A stretch of DNA of 17,861 bases. Origin: an uncultured Alphaproteobacteria bacterium (GTDB lineage Bacteria > Pseudomonadota > Alphaproteobacteria > CAAHEQ01 > UBA3637). The translations under genes were made by a program, and so were the position numbers. Location: the NCBI GenBank assembly GCA_947629595.1, contig CANREI010000020.1:1-17861 (forward strand). Reading direction: 5' to 3'. The notes beneath the pieces are model-generated. The model saw only the letters and a list, made by a program, of their open reading frames with translations, ran no database searches and was not told the DNA's origin. Numbering within the stretch: position 1 is the stretch's first letter; the number at the start of each line of letters is the position of its first letter. Shown here one piece after another: positions 6,701 through 14,732 of the stretch.

Positions 6701-8839
6701 TTATGATTCTTCCAAAAAGCTGCGCAATTTTTTAGAACGGGTCGGATGTTTTAATTTTCTTAATGCTTTGGCCTCAATCTGCCGAATTCGTTCCCGCGTG
6801 ACGGCAAACTGCATACCGACTTCTTCCAACGTATGATCCGAATTCATACCGATACCGAAACGCATACGCAACACACGTTCTTCGCGCGGTGATAAGGTGG
6901 AAAGAACTGCCGTACACGATTGCCGTAAGTTTGTTTGAATGGCAGCTTCCAACGGTTGAATGGTGTTTTTATCTTCAATAAAATCACCCAAGTGCGAATC
7001 TTCTTCATCACCGACGGGCGTTTCCAATGAAATCGGTTCTTTGGCAATTTTCATCACTTTTTTAATTTTTTCAACCGATAAGTTAATACGCGGCGCCAAT
7101 TCTTCCGGCGTGGGTTCATGCCCCGTTTCCAAAAGCATTTGCCGCCCCGTTTTGAGCATTTTGTTAATTGTTTCAATCATATGAACGGGAATACGAATGG
7201 TACGCGCCTGATCGGCAATGGCACGGGTAATGGATTGTCGAATCCACCAGGTGGCATAAGTGGAAAATTTATACCCCCGTTGATATTCAAACTTATCAAC
7301 CGCTTTCATTAAACCGATATTGCCTTCTTGAATTAAATCAAGGAATTGCAAACCGCGATTGGTATATTTTTTGGAAATGGATATCACCAACCGCAAGTTG
7401 GCTTCAATCATTTCCTGCTTGGCCTTATTGATTTCCTGCCGTCCTTTTTTAACGGTGGAAACCAACCGACGATATTCGGCAATCGGCATTTGAACTTCGG
7501 AAACAATATTCATTAACGCCTTCCGAATTTCCTGAATTTCCTGACTGCTGCTTTCCTTAAACAAATGCCATGCTTTCCCGCCTTTTTTCTCTAATCGGCT
7601 CATCCACTTCGGATCGGTATCACTGTCCTGATAAAATTTTAAAAAGTCTTCCCGGGAAATTTTGCAGGCCGTTGCCAATCTTAATAAACGCCCTTCCAAC
7701 ACAATCAGCCGTTGATTCACATCATTGATTTGATCAATCAATTCTTCCAACCGATTGGGATTTAAATGCAATGTTTTTAATTTTTGCATCAATTCGCTTT
7801 TAACGGCAAAATAATTTCTTTCCAGCGTTTTGGGAACACTTCGCCGCGCCAACAGATAAGTTAATCGGTCTTGTTGCACTTTTTCGAACTTAACGCGCAA
7901 CGCATCAATTGACTTCAACACCGCCATAATTTGCGGCTTTAATGTTTCTTCCATTTGCCCGATGGATAAAGAATTTTCATATTCTTCCTCATCTTCGTCA
8001 TAATCGGTATCCGGCTCTTCCGGTTCGTCCATATCCGACTCATAATCTTTTAAAGAGTCATCATCATCTTCTTCAAACTCATCGGATTCATCAGGTAATT
8101 CATCGGTTAAATCTTCTTCGTCAAACGTTTCTTCCTCTTCTTCAACGGGTTTAACGACAGCCTTTTTGGCAACAGAGGCAGCTGATGCTTTTGCAGATAA
8201 CGGCATTGTTTTTAATTCACTTAATTCGAAAGCCCCGTTTTTACGAACCTGATCCAGATTACCCTGCCCGGAAGAAGCCTCTAACGATGTTTCCAAATCA
8301 ATAATTTCCCGCAAAAACAAATTACCGTTACTTAATTCATGATACCAGGAAGAAAGCGTGTTTAACACCAATTGACTTTCGGACAATCCGCCGACCAACA
8401 CATTCATACCGGCGTTAATGCGTTTGGCAATGGCAATTTCCCCTTCGCGTGACAACAATTCCACCGCGCCCATTTCCCGCAGATACATACGCACGGGATC
8501 ATTCATACGACTGCCGACATCAACGGTTTCTTGCTGAGAATCCGATGAATCGCCGCCGACATTCAAACCTTGATTGCCGGTTAAGCTTTCCGTTAAATCG
8601 GCAATATCTTCCGTACCGTCAATCACGTTAATACCGTCATCAACAAAAGAAGATATCACCGTTTCCAACATTTCTTCATCTTGACTCTCGGAAGGTAAGA
8701 CTTTCCGCAGCTCATTCATGGAAATAAATCCCCGTTCTTTTCCTTTTTCCATCAGTTTTTTCAAAGACAAACGGGTATCGTTAGCGGAGGACAACGGTCT
8801 ATTGTCAACCAAGTCATTATTATAAGAAAAAGCATTCAT
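6701..8839 (-). CDS. rpoD: RNA polymerase primary sigma factor RpoD (sigma-70)
   Basis: This 712-residue group 1 sigma factor directs RNA polymerase to housekeeping promoters. Region 1.1 covers about 22-75, and region 1.2 is DPVRMYLREMGAVELLSREGE (114-134). A highly acidic, probably disordered stretch (about 233-288) sits in the non-conserved region, as acidic stretches do in other RpoD proteins. Regions 2.1-2.4 cover about 470-550, with KFSTYATWWIRQSITRAI for -10 recognition and melting. Region 3 covers 550-620. Region 4 (about 640-710) ends VTRERIRQIEAKALRKLKHP, the -35-binding helix-turn-helix. The ATG at 8839 follows AAAGGTG. It heads the rpoD-rsmB-nagZ unit and has a near-consensus promoter just upstream, within the 67-bp gap after dnaG. 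Confidence 0.97.
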   Translation of the reverse strand: MNAFSYNNDLVDNRPLSSANDTRLSLKKLMEKGKERGFISMNELRKVLPSESQDEEMLETVISSFVDDGINVIDGTEDIADLTESLTGNQGLNVGGDSSDSQQETVDVGSRMNDPVRMYLREMGAVELLSREGEIAIAKRINAGMNVLVGGLSESQLVLNTLSSWYHELSNGNLFLREIIDLETSLEASSGQGNLDQVRKNGAFELSELKTMPLSAKASAASVAKKAVVKPVEEEEETFDEEDLTDELPDESDEFEEDDDDSLKDYESDMDEPEEPDTDYDEDEEEYENSLSIGQMEETLKPQIMAVLKSIDALRVKFEKVQQDRLTYLLARRSVPKTLERNYFAVKSELMQKLKTLHLNPNRLEELIDQINDVNQRLIVLEGRLLRLATACKISREDFLKFYQDSDTDPKWMSRLEKKGGKAWHLFKESSSQEIQEIRKALMNIVSEVQMPIAEYRRLVSTVKKGRQEINKAKQEMIEANLRLVISISKKYTNRGLQFLDLIQEGNIGLMKAVDKFEYQRGYKFSTYATWWIRQSITRAIADQARTIRIPVHMIETINKMLKTGRQMLLETGHEPTPEELAPRINLSVEKIKKVMKIAKEPISLETPVGDEEDSHLGDFIEDKNTIQPLEAAIQTNLRQSCTAVLSTLSPREERVLRMRFGIGMNSDHTLEEVGMQFAVTRERIRQIEAKALRKLKHPTRSKKLRSFLEES

Positions 8840-8869
8840 GGGCGCGCACCTTTAAGAAAAATTATTGCT

Positions 8870-8898
8870 ATTATATACTTTTTTTTTCAAAAAGTCAA
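8870..8898 (-). promoter_or_regulatory. Strong sigma-70 promoter of rpoD
   Basis: Minus-strand TTGACT (8893-8898) and a perfect TATAAT (8870-8875) are 17 bases apart. The start site should fall near 8863, giving a leader of about 24 bases. It lets rpoD be made separately from yqeY-dnaG. Confidence 0.85.
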
Positions 8899-8906
8899 GC
8901 ATTTTT

Positions 8907-10652
8907 TTATTCAACAGCGTTAAACTTTTCTATATCTTCCGTTATTTGCTTGATTTCATTCCATAATTCGGAAGTTTGATTTTTGGCAAACAATTTCAAT
9001 TTTTCTTCTTTTTCCTTTTTAAGGGCTTTCAAGTGAATTGAATCCGACCACTTATCCAATTCCGCTCGAACCGTTTCGGTTTCTTTACCCGATTGCTCAA
9101 TCAAATCGACTTCACGCGGTAAAGAGAATTTCATTTCCTCTGTCAGATAAGTTTTCATTTCCGCGCCGGTAATATCGGGTTTTTCAATCATTCGTTCGGC
9201 AATTTTTTCAAACAATACCTGCATTTCCGGCGTGTGAAACTGCGGAACAAAACCCGTTTCCAATATTTTCTGCCCCTCTTGGGGATAACAAATCAAATAG
9301 GCTGTCAACAACCGTAGTTCTCTGTCTTCCGTCGGACGAAAAATGCCGCCGGGCGCACGATACAACGTCTCGGCCGTTTGCCGCTTTCTTTGATGAGCCA
9401 ATCGCCAAAGTCTGTTTTTCATTTCTCTTTCATACGAAGATCGAACCCGCTCATCTTTAATGCGCCGAACCGTTTCTTCAACATCTTTTTCAAATTTTGC
9501 AAAACGCTCGGGGGTATCAATCGATCGATTTTCCAATAACGTATTCCAAAGCGTATCGGCAAAAGTTTGTGCACCGTTCAATGCTTCCTGAAAAGCTTGC
9601 GGCGATTTTTTGCGAATCATATCATCCGGATCAAACGGATCAGGCAAAAACACAAACTGCAACGATTTTCCGGGCGTTAAAATATCCAAAGCCCGATATA
9701 AAGCGCGCACGGCGGCCTTTCGGCCGGCCAAATCACCATCGAAACAAATAATCGGTTCATCGCACGATTGCCAAAGCAACTTTAACTGCCATTCGGTAAA
9801 GGCCGTTCCGAGCGGTGCGACCGCATTCGTAAAACCGGCACTGTGCAGGGCAATCACGTCCATATAGCCTTCAACCAATACGGCTTTATTTTTTTGACGA
9901 ATCGTCGGAGCGGCATTCGACAGCGCATATAATTGCTCGCCTTTATGAAATAAAGCCGTTTCGGGCGAATTTAAATATTTCGGCTCGCCTTTTTCCAACA
10001 ATCGCCCGCCGAACGCAATCACTTTTTGCCGCCGATTGAATATCGGAAACATCACACGGTCATAAAAATAATCGTGCCGCGCCCGTTTTTCGGAACTTTC
10101 GACAATCAACCCCAACGCGGCTGCCACCGATAACGAAAACCCTTTTTCCGTCAGGTGCGCCAACAACCCCGAACCTGACGGCGCATACCCTAACCGAAAA
10201 GCTTGCGCCACTTCTTTCGTAATGCCGCGCTTTTGCAGATAATTTCTTGCTTTTTCGCCGCGCGGTGAAAACAATTGTTCCTGAAAATAAGTGCAGGCAG
10301 CTTCCATAACGGCCAAATCATTATGCAGTGCCTCTTGTTTTTGCACATCACTTGCCGTCATTTGCGGCACGGATAAGCCGGCCAAATGCGCTAAATGCTC
10401 CACGGCTTCCATAAACGGCATTTTTTCGCTTTCGGTTAAAAAACGAATGGCATCGCCGTGAGCGCCGCACCCGAAACAATGATAAAATCCTTTATCATCA
10501 TTCACGGTAAAAGAAGGCGTTTTTTCGTGATGAAACGGGCATAAACCCAAATACTCCCGTCCGCGTCTGGTCAGCTTGACTTTTCGGCCGATCAGCTGCG
10601 ACAAACTCACACGGTCACGAAGTTCTTCCAGAAATCGGGGCGGAAACGGCAT
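8907..10652 (-). CDS. dnaG: DNA primase DnaG
   Basis: DnaG makes the RNA primers for replication. The protein has 581 residues, a normal length. The CHC2 zinc finger is CPFHHEKTPSF...FYHCFGCGAHGDAI (ligands C38, H41, C59, C62). The RNA-polymerase core includes EPKYLNSPETALFHKGEQLY (223-242). The Toprim metal site is VLVEGYMDVI with E261, and ICFDGDLAGRKAA with D305 and D307. The C-terminal 150 or so residues are the helicase-binding domain. The ATG lies 11 bases after the yqeY stop, with a weak purine-rich ribosome site, so it is probably translated by coupling. The yqeY-dnaG-rpoD order is typical of Alphaproteobacteria. Confidence 0.96.
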   Translation of the reverse strand: MPFPPRFLEELRDRVSLSQLIGRKVKLTRRGREYLGLCPFHHEKTPSFTVNDDKGFYHCFGCGAHGDAIRFLTESEKMPFMEAVEHLAHLAGLSVPQMTASDVQKQEALHNDLAVMEAACTYFQEQLFSPRGEKARNYLQKRGITKEVAQAFRLGYAPSGSGLLAHLTEKGFSLSVAAALGLIVESSEKRARHDYFYDRVMFPIFNRRQKVIAFGGRLLEKGEPKYLNSPETALFHKGEQLYALSNAAPTIRQKNKAVLVEGYMDVIALHSAGFTNAVAPLGTAFTEWQLKLLWQSCDEPIICFDGDLAGRKAAVRALYRALDILTPGKSLQFVFLPDPFDPDDMIRKKSPQAFQEALNGAQTFADTLWNTLLENRSIDTPERFAKFEKDVEETVRRIKDERVRSSYEREMKNRLWRLAHQRKRQTAETLYRAPGGIFRPTEDRELRLLTAYLICYPQEGQKILETGFVPQFHTPEMQVLFEKIAERMIEKPDITGAEMKTYLTEEMKFSLPREVDLIEQSGKETETVRAELDKWSDSIHLKALKKEKEEKLKLFAKNQTSELWNEIKQITEDIEKFNAVE

Positions 10653-10663
10653 TTTCTTTTCTG

Positions 10664-11119
10664 TCAGCTTAACAGCGATTTAATAACGGCAGAAGCTGCG
10701 CCCATATCCATTTGTCCGGCATATTTTGCCTTCAAAGCGCCCATCACTTTGCCCATATCTTTAACGGAAGCGGCCTGAACTTCGGAAATAACGGCTTGAA
10801 CGGCAGCTTTCACTTCCTCTTCGCTCATTTGTTTCGGCAAAAATTCGGAAATAATATCAATTTCCGCTTGTTCGGATTCAACCAAATCCTGCCGATTGCC
10901 CTGCATATAAAGCGCAATACTTTCTTTGCGTTGCTTCACCATACTTTGCAACAATGCGAAAACAGCCTGCTCATCAATACCGTTCAACACGCCTTTGGGG
11001 CGCGCTTCAATATCTTTATCTTTAATGGCGGCGTTAATCAAGCGAATAGTGGCCGTTCTTTTTTCGTTTTTTGATTTCAATGCCTCAATTAAGGCGTTTT
11101 TTAATTGTTCTCTGATCAT
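10664..11119 (-). CDS. yqeY: GatB/YqeY domain protein
   Basis: This 151-residue protein is the single-domain GatB/YqeY type, related to the tRNA-binding tail of the amidotransferase subunit GatB. Typical features are the N-terminal LKNALIEALKSKNEKRTATIRLINAAIKD, the central QRKESI and FLPKQMSEEE, and the C-terminal KDMGKVMGALKAKYAGQMD. The precise job of stand-alone YqeY proteins is not settled. GAGGA lies about 7 bases before the ATG at 11119. It is the first gene of the yqeY-dnaG unit. In many Alphaproteobacteria carA lies upstream; here it does not. Confidence 0.92.
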   Translation of the reverse strand: MIREQLKNALIEALKSKNEKRTATIRLINAAIKDKDIEARPKGVLNGIDEQAVFALLQSMVKQRKESIALYMQGNRQDLVESEQAEIDIISEFLPKQMSEEEVKAAVQAVISEVQAASVKDMGKVMGALKAKYAGQMDMGAASAVIKSLLS

Positions 11120-11157
11120 TTTTTCCTCTTTCGTTTAAAACAATTGAAACTTTTAAA

Positions 11158-11186
11158 AGCATAGCAAATAAAACAAAAAAAAGCAA
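11158..11186 (-). promoter_or_regulatory. Sigma-70 promoter of yqeY-dnaG
   Basis: Minus-strand TTGCTT (11181-11186) and TATGCT (11158-11163) are 17 bases apart, about 40 bases upstream of the yqeY ATG. Confidence 0.55.
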
Positions 11187-11263
11187 GGGAATTTTATGAG
11201 ACCATCCGTTTCCGTTTATGAAGAATAAATCAAAAAGCGCGCCGAAAAGCCAACCAATATCAA

Positions 11264-11290
11264 AAGGACGGAATTTCCGCCCTTTTTTCG
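11264..11290. terminator. Hairpin terminator, possibly bidirectional
   Basis: AAGG-A-CGG (11264-11271) pairs with CCG-C-CCTT (11277-11284) with one A/C mismatch. Six Ts follow on the plus side and four on the minus side. By position it should end the transcript of the 44-residue gene on the minus strand. Confidence 0.5.
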
Positions 11291-11424
11291 TGGGATACAC
11301 GTTTTTAAGAAAATCACTTTCAGCGGAAGGAAGAAAAAACAACTGTCTGTTGATTATTTTTTTGATTTGTGTGTTTAAACGACAATTTTTGTTATTTATT
11401 CCGATGTTAAGAACCGGTAAGCAC

Positions 11425-11559
11425 TTATTCTTCGGATAAATAAGCCTCTTGAGTTTTTTGATTTGTCACCTGTTCTGCTTCTTCTCCGAAAGGAGCGAAA
11501 AAGAAAACAAAGAAAACACAGAGTATCAGAACAAAAATAATCCAAATACGACGGCTCAT
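11425..11559 (-). CDS. Small single-span membrane protein (44 residues), unknown function
   Basis: The frame reads MSRRIWIIFVLILCVFFVFFF, then APFGEEAEQVTNQKTQEAY, then LSEE. That is a short positive N-terminus, one hydrophobic helix (about 5-21) and a 22-residue polar, mostly acidic tail. By the positive-inside rule the tail should face the periplasm. The initiation signals are excellent: AAGGAG 7 bases before the ATG at 11559, and a consensus -35 promoter just upstream. Its own promoter and a downstream hairpin suggest a single-gene transcript. It is too short for domain recognition. An overlapping frame on the same strand (11396-11623) has a poorer start and an implausible sequence. Confidence 0.72.
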   Translation of the reverse strand: MSRRIWIIFVLILCVFFVFFFAPFGEEAEQVTNQKTQEAYLSEE

Positions 11560-11579
11560 TTTTTCTCCTTCCGATAAGA

Positions 11580-11608
11580 AAAATAAACTGCAAGAAGGGA
11601 AATGTCAA
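11580..11608 (-). promoter_or_regulatory. Sigma-70 promoter of the 44-residue gene, with overlapping inverted repeat
   Basis: Minus-strand TTGACA (11603-11608, perfect -35) and TATTTT (11580-11585) are 17 bases apart. The start site is expected near 11573, with a 14-base leader. An 8-bp inverted repeat, GGGAAATG (11597-11604) and CATTTCCC (11621-11628), overlaps the -35. It could be an operator, or part of a terminator for the gene upstream. Confidence 0.7.
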
Positions 11609-11722
11609 CCGTTTTCGGCGCATTTCCCGACTATTGAATGAAGAAACAAATATTACCGCAACCTTTTTAAAGCAATCTTAATGCGTTTCAAGCGCGATAA
11701 TCAAGAAAAGTCATCACAAAAT

Positions 11723-12265
11723 TTAAGAAGCTCTTTCGGCTTTATTCTGCCGAAACAGAGCAGACATACTGTAAGAACAAATCGGCGATTCTTTTTCCAT
11801 TTTAACGCCTTCAAAAATTGCTTTTCGAATACCTTGACAAAGCTGTGAATCCCATGAAGGATCATTTTCCATATTCTTAAACAGCGGTTTTAAAAGACGA
11901 TTTAAATTTTCACCGTATTTGCAATGGGTTAATGCCGATTTGTTATGCCAAATGGCCTGACCGTTTTCCCAAACGGTTAATGTGATATTGGATTTATTCC
12001 GAAGCTTTCCGATATTTTCTTTATCAAATGCCCGATTTTCCGTTACCAAAATAGCCAATTGTTGATTTTCATCTTTGGAAAAATACAAATGGGAAACTTG
12101 ATCCGTATCTTTAACAAAACGCGAAAAAGGCCTGTACAAAACAGCAAAAACGCTGCCTTCCTGCTTTTTTATTTTCACACCCGGCACGCGAACGCCCGGC
12201 TGTTTCCATGAAAACATTTCAATCATTTGTTGCCGCAAAGCTTGTTCTTCGGTGATTATTTTCAT
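11723..12265 (-). CDS. Unknown protein, paralog of the preceding gene
   Basis: This 180-residue protein has no signal peptide and no family that I recognise. Its core (VPGVKIKKQEGSVFAVLYRPF, then VSHLYFSKDENQQLAILVTEN, then WENGQAIWHNKS, then LNRLLKPLF) aligns by eye with the gene at 12283-12798: FAV, VS-x-LY, a Q-x-x-AL strand, a NG-x-x-I turn and L-x-PL-x-K recur in the same order and spacing. The pair therefore looks like an old tandem duplication. The predicted make-up is mixed alpha/beta and cytoplasmic. AAGGAGAGG lies 5 bases before the ATG. It starts 17 bases after the stop of its paralog, so the two form an operon. Confidence 0.75.
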   Translation of the reverse strand: MKIITEEQALRQQMIEMFSWKQPGVRVPGVKIKKQEGSVFAVLYRPFSRFVKDTDQVSHLYFSKDENQQLAILVTENRAFDKENIGKLRNKSNITLTVWENGQAIWHNKSALTHCKYGENLNRLLKPLFKNMENDPSWDSQLCQGIRKAIFEGVKMEKESPICSYSMSALFRQNKAERAS

Positions 12266-12282
12266 TTGCCTCTCCTTATCAA

Positions 12283-12798
12283 TTACCGTTCCTTATGAAG
12301 AAACTTTATGTTAATAAAATCTCTGATTTCTTTAATCTTCCATTTTCTGCAAACAGACTGCTCAATTTTCAAACACCCCATAATCATGCGGGATAAATCA
12401 AGTGTATCTGCCGACTTTTCATCACTTAACTTTTTCAACAACGGTCTGTATGTTGCATTGGTCGCAAAATCACGGGAAAAAATATTTTTTCCGTTATGAA
12501 TGGCACACAGATTTCGCTTAAAACATAAATCGGAAGTTATTTGATTTTCCGATTTTTTCGAATCAACCGTTTCCCGATAAACAAGCGCCCATTTATTTTG
12601 CGGTGTTTCATAATAATATAATCTTGAAACATAATCGTTGGTTAAACCGTAAGGCATTGCCATAACGGCAAAAAATTCATCATCAACACGACGTGAAACC
12701 ATAACGGGCAAATATTTTTCATTTTCATATTTCGGCAATTGACAATATTCTTGAATATATTTGCTGAAATTTGTATCTTCCCGTTGAAAACTCGGCAT
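12283..12798 (-). CDS. Unknown protein, first of two tandem paralogs
   Basis: This 171-residue protein is not recognised. It carries the same core as the downstream gene: DDEFFAVMAMPYG, then VSRLYYYETPQNKWALVYRE, then AIHNGKNIFSRD, then YRPLLKKLS. It differs in having a basic C-terminus (KIKEIRDFINIKFLHKER) and five or so cysteines. There is no signal peptide or membrane helix. AAGGAG lies 7 bases before the ATG at 12798, with a good promoter upstream. The strand-rich core and lack of an obvious catalytic motif suggest a binding or structural role, but this is a guess. Confidence 0.75.
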   Translation of the reverse strand: MPSFQREDTNFSKYIQEYCQLPKYENEKYLPVMVSRRVDDEFFAVMAMPYGLTNDYVSRLYYYETPQNKWALVYRETVDSKKSENQITSDLCFKRNLCAIHNGKNIFSRDFATNATYRPLLKKLSDEKSADTLDLSRMIMGCLKIEQSVCRKWKIKEIRDFINIKFLHKER

Positions 12799-12832
12799 TG
12801 CATGACTCCTTAATTATTTCTCGTCTTTTTAT

Positions 12833-12860
12833 ATTATATCATAAAAAGTGCAAAATGCAA
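12833..12860 (-). promoter_or_regulatory. Sigma-70 promoter of the paralog pair
   Basis: Minus-strand TTGCAT (12855-12860) and a perfect TATAAT (12833-12838) are 16 bases apart. An AT-rich 8-bp inverted repeat (CTTTTTAT/ATAAAAAG, about 12825-12848) overlaps the -10 and may double as a weak terminator for the TPR gene. Confidence 0.6.
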
Positions 12861-12869
12861 TCAAAAAAT

Positions 12870-13808
12870 TTATTTGTCGAATCCCTCAATGAAACCGACT
12901 TTAAAATTACGCAAAACCTCAACCCATTCCCGCAAATCGGCTTCTTTCATTTTCGCGTGCGATTTCACCTGTGCCAAACAATATCCCATGGCGGAAGGGA
13001 AAATACGTCCGACAATATATTCCTTCTGTTTATCGTTTACCTGTGTTTCAAAGTAACGATTTTCCTCGTCTTGTTCAAGCGTATCCAATTCGGCATCTTT
13101 GGCGCGAAAATCAGCGACAACCCGTTCATTCGCATAAGCATAACCGAAATCTTTTTTATCCGTATAGCATTTTAAATCAATAATATTTTTCCATTTTCCC
13201 GATTGATAATCATCATCACGGGAAGCAAAAACAACATGCAAATCTTTACCGCGTTTTTCAATGGCACGCGGACGCCAACTTGTTTCCAGCTTTGTATCAA
13301 CGGCCTTTAACACTTTACTTTTCATCTCTTCCGAAACACGCCATTCGGCTTCCTGTTTGCGTTCGATTTCCGTTATTTTTTTCTGAACGGTTTCTTTGTC
13401 GGCGCCTTTTATTTTTTTGGCTTCCAACGCCCGCCTGTAATAAGAAAGACTGTTTTCATAATCCCGTATTCCGGCATAATATTCGCCCAGCAATGCTTGC
13501 GCCTGCCATTCGTTCGGAAAATCGTTAACGGCATTTTTCAAAACCCGAACGGCACTTTCCGTTTCATTATTCATAATCAGCGCCATGCCTAACATATAAT
13601 GCGATTTATAAAGTTTTGAATTATAATCGATTGAATTTTGAAAAGCATAAACGGCATTTTGAAATTCCTGTTTTTCATAAGCTTTCATACCGGCTTCATA
13701 AGCATTTTCGGCATGATTTACGACTTTCGGTTTTTTAGCCGCTTCAACCGTTGTACCATAAAGCAACAAAGCACCCGTTAAAAAAAGCAAAGCATAAATT
13801 TTACGCAT
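12870..13808 (-). CDS. Secreted TPR-repeat protein
   Basis: The protein has 312 residues. A signal peptide is clear: MRKIY, a hydrophobic core ALLFLTGALLLYG, and cleavage after VEA near residue 23, so it acts in the periplasm or is exported. Residues about 34-135 hold three tetratricopeptide repeats (for example AYEAGMKAYEKQEFQNAVYAF, then SHYMLGMALIMNNETESAVRVL, then ALLGEYYAGIRDYENSLSYY), which usually bind partner proteins. The C-terminal half (about 170-312) is a separate domain that I do not recognise, with two cysteines that could pair. It starts 5 bases after the stop of the LOG gene, with AAGGAT overlapping that end, so the two are co-transcribed. Confidence 0.82.
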   Translation of the reverse strand: MRKIYALLFLTGALLLYGTTVEAAKKPKVVNHAENAYEAGMKAYEKQEFQNAVYAFQNSIDYNSKLYKSHYMLGMALIMNNETESAVRVLKNAVNDFPNEWQAQALLGEYYAGIRDYENSLSYYRRALEAKKIKGADKETVQKKITEIERKQEAEWRVSEEMKSKVLKAVDTKLETSWRPRAIEKRGKDLHVVFASRDDDYQSGKWKNIIDLKCYTDKKDFGYAYANERVVADFRAKDAELDTLEQDEENRYFETQVNDKQKEYIVGRIFPSAMGYCLAQVKSHAKMKEADLREWVEVLRNFKVGFIEGFDK

Positions 13809-13813
13809 GTGAT

Positions 13814-14431
13814 TTATCCTTTTCGTACCATATGACTGTATCCGACTTTTTCTTCCGCATTCAAGCGATTTTCCACCTTTTCCAAAGCTTTAAAAATTTC
13901 TTCCGGCTCGGCAGCAAAATCAATATAATCAATTTTTTCCTGATTGAGCGTGCCGTCTTGCAACATATTAAACAACAAACCGCCCAGCGGATTCCAAAAA
14001 TGATTAAAATTTAAGAAAATTAACGGTTTTTTTTCAATTTCTTTCGTTTGAATGGCCACGGCAAAATCAGAAACTTCATCAATGGTTCCCCATCCGCCGG
14101 GGCCGACCAAAATAGCCTCCCCCAACGTCATCATCCGCCGTTTTCGTTCCGCCAAATCATTGACAACGGTAATTTCCTCCGGCTGAAACACCGATAAATC
14201 CCGACATTGCAAGTCGAGCAATTTTTGCGTGGTAATGCCGATTACTTTTCCGTTTTTATTGCGAATACCCTGAAAAGCCGACCCCATCATACCTTCATCA
14301 CCGATACCGTAAACCATGGTAATATTATTTTCTGCCAAAATTTCACCGACACGACGCATCGGCTCGCGATAAACGGACGAAATGGAAGCCGCCGCCCCTG
14401 CCCAAACTGTAATTGTATGATATTTTTTCAT
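13814..14431 (-). CDS. LOG-family nucleoside-5'-monophosphate phosphoribohydrolase
   Basis: This 205-residue protein belongs to the LOG (Lonely Guy/YgdH-like) family, which releases a base from a nucleoside 5'-monophosphate; some members activate cytokinins. The Rossmann-like fold shows YGIGDEGMMG (41-50) in place of the usual GGGxxGLMG. The family catalytic signature is ERKRRMM (95-101) plus PGGWGTIDEV (111-120). The C-terminal helix KIDYIDFAAEPEEIFKALE is also typical. In bacteria the physiological substrate is often unknown, and cytokinin synthesis should not be assumed. It is the first gene of the LOG-TPR operon, divergent from rubredoxin. Confidence 0.88.
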   Translation of the reverse strand: MKKYHTITVWAGAAASISSVYREPMRRVGEILAENNITMVYGIGDEGMMGSAFQGIRNKNGKVIGITTQKLLDLQCRDLSVFQPEEITVVNDLAERKRRMMTLGEAILVGPGGWGTIDEVSDFAVAIQTKEIEKKPLIFLNFNHFWNPLGGLLFNMLQDGTLNQEKIDYIDFAAEPEEIFKALEKVENRLNAEEKVGYSHMVRKG

Positions 14432-14470
14432 TTTTTTATTCTTTCACTTAAAGTTAAAAAAGATGTGTTG

Positions 14471-14499
14471 ATTATATGATAAAAAAAGAGAAAATTCAA
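14471..14499 (-). promoter_or_regulatory. Sigma-70 promoter of the LOG-TPR operon
   Basis: Minus-strand TTGAAT (14494-14499) and a perfect TATAAT (14471-14476) are 17 bases apart, about 40 bases upstream of the LOG ATG. Confidence 0.7.
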
Positions 14500-14548
14500 C
14501 CTTTTTTATTTTTTTTCGCAAAAAAGAAAAAACGCGCATTATTTTCTC

Positions 14549-14577
14549 TTGAAATTTTTTCAATCCTTCCTTATGCT
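14549..14577 (+). promoter_or_regulatory. Sigma-70 promoter of rubredoxin, overlapping a 9-bp inverted repeat
   Basis: TTGAAA (14549-14554) and TATGCT (14572-14577) are 17 bases apart. A perfect inverted repeat, TCCTTCCTT (14564-14572) and AAGGAAGGA (14581-14589), spans the -10 and includes the ribosome binding site. Because the expected start is near 14584, the left arm would not be in this transcript. Confidence 0.65.
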
Positions 14578-14597
14578 AAAAAGGAAGGAGAAAAAGC

Positions 14598-14732
14598 ATG
14601 AGCGAATCAAAAAAATGGGTTTGTACGGTTTGCGGCTATGTTTACGACGGCGAAACACCGTTTGAAGAACTGCCCGATGACTGGGTTTGCCCGATTTGCG
14701 GCGAAGGCAAAGACGTTTTCGAACTGCAATAG
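14598..14732 (+). CDS. Rubredoxin, short-loop form (44 residues)
   Basis: Rubredoxin is a one-iron electron carrier, in anaerobes often feeding peroxide- or oxygen-reducing enzymes. The four iron ligands are clear: C9 and C12 in WVCTVCGYVYD, C31 and C34 in DDWVCPICGEGKDVFEL. At 44 residues it is about nine shorter than the common form. The loop between YD and the ELPDDW motif is cut down, as in the short rubredoxin of Desulfovibrio desulfuricans. AAGGAAGGAG lies 6 bases before the ATG. It is the only plus-strand gene between the accessory ends and is transcribed away from the LOG gene. No partner redox enzyme is visible in the window. Confidence 0.93.
   Translation: MSESKKWVCTVCGYVYDGETPFEELPDDWVCPICGEGKDVFELQ

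Larger units (their letters stand above)
11120..11424. other. Gene-free region between yqeY and the 44-residue gene
   Basis: These 305 bases hold the yqeY promoter and a hairpin terminator (11264-11284). Open frames on the minus strand that cross it lack ribosome sites and have no recognisable content. I see no RNA gene. Confidence 0.55.

Noticed and set aside
6701..8839. Acidic stretch in rpoD as an unusual insertion
   Set aside because: Acidic low-complexity segments in the non-conserved region are common in primary sigma factors, so this is ordinary.
11085..11342. 85-residue minus-strand frame upstream of yqeY
   Set aside because: It overlaps the yqeY start and the yqeY promoter and crosses a terminator hairpin; it has no ribosome site and no recognisable content.
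11396..11623. 75-residue minus-strand frame
   Set aside because: It overlaps the better supported 44-residue gene in another frame, which has the ribosome site and promoter at the right distance.
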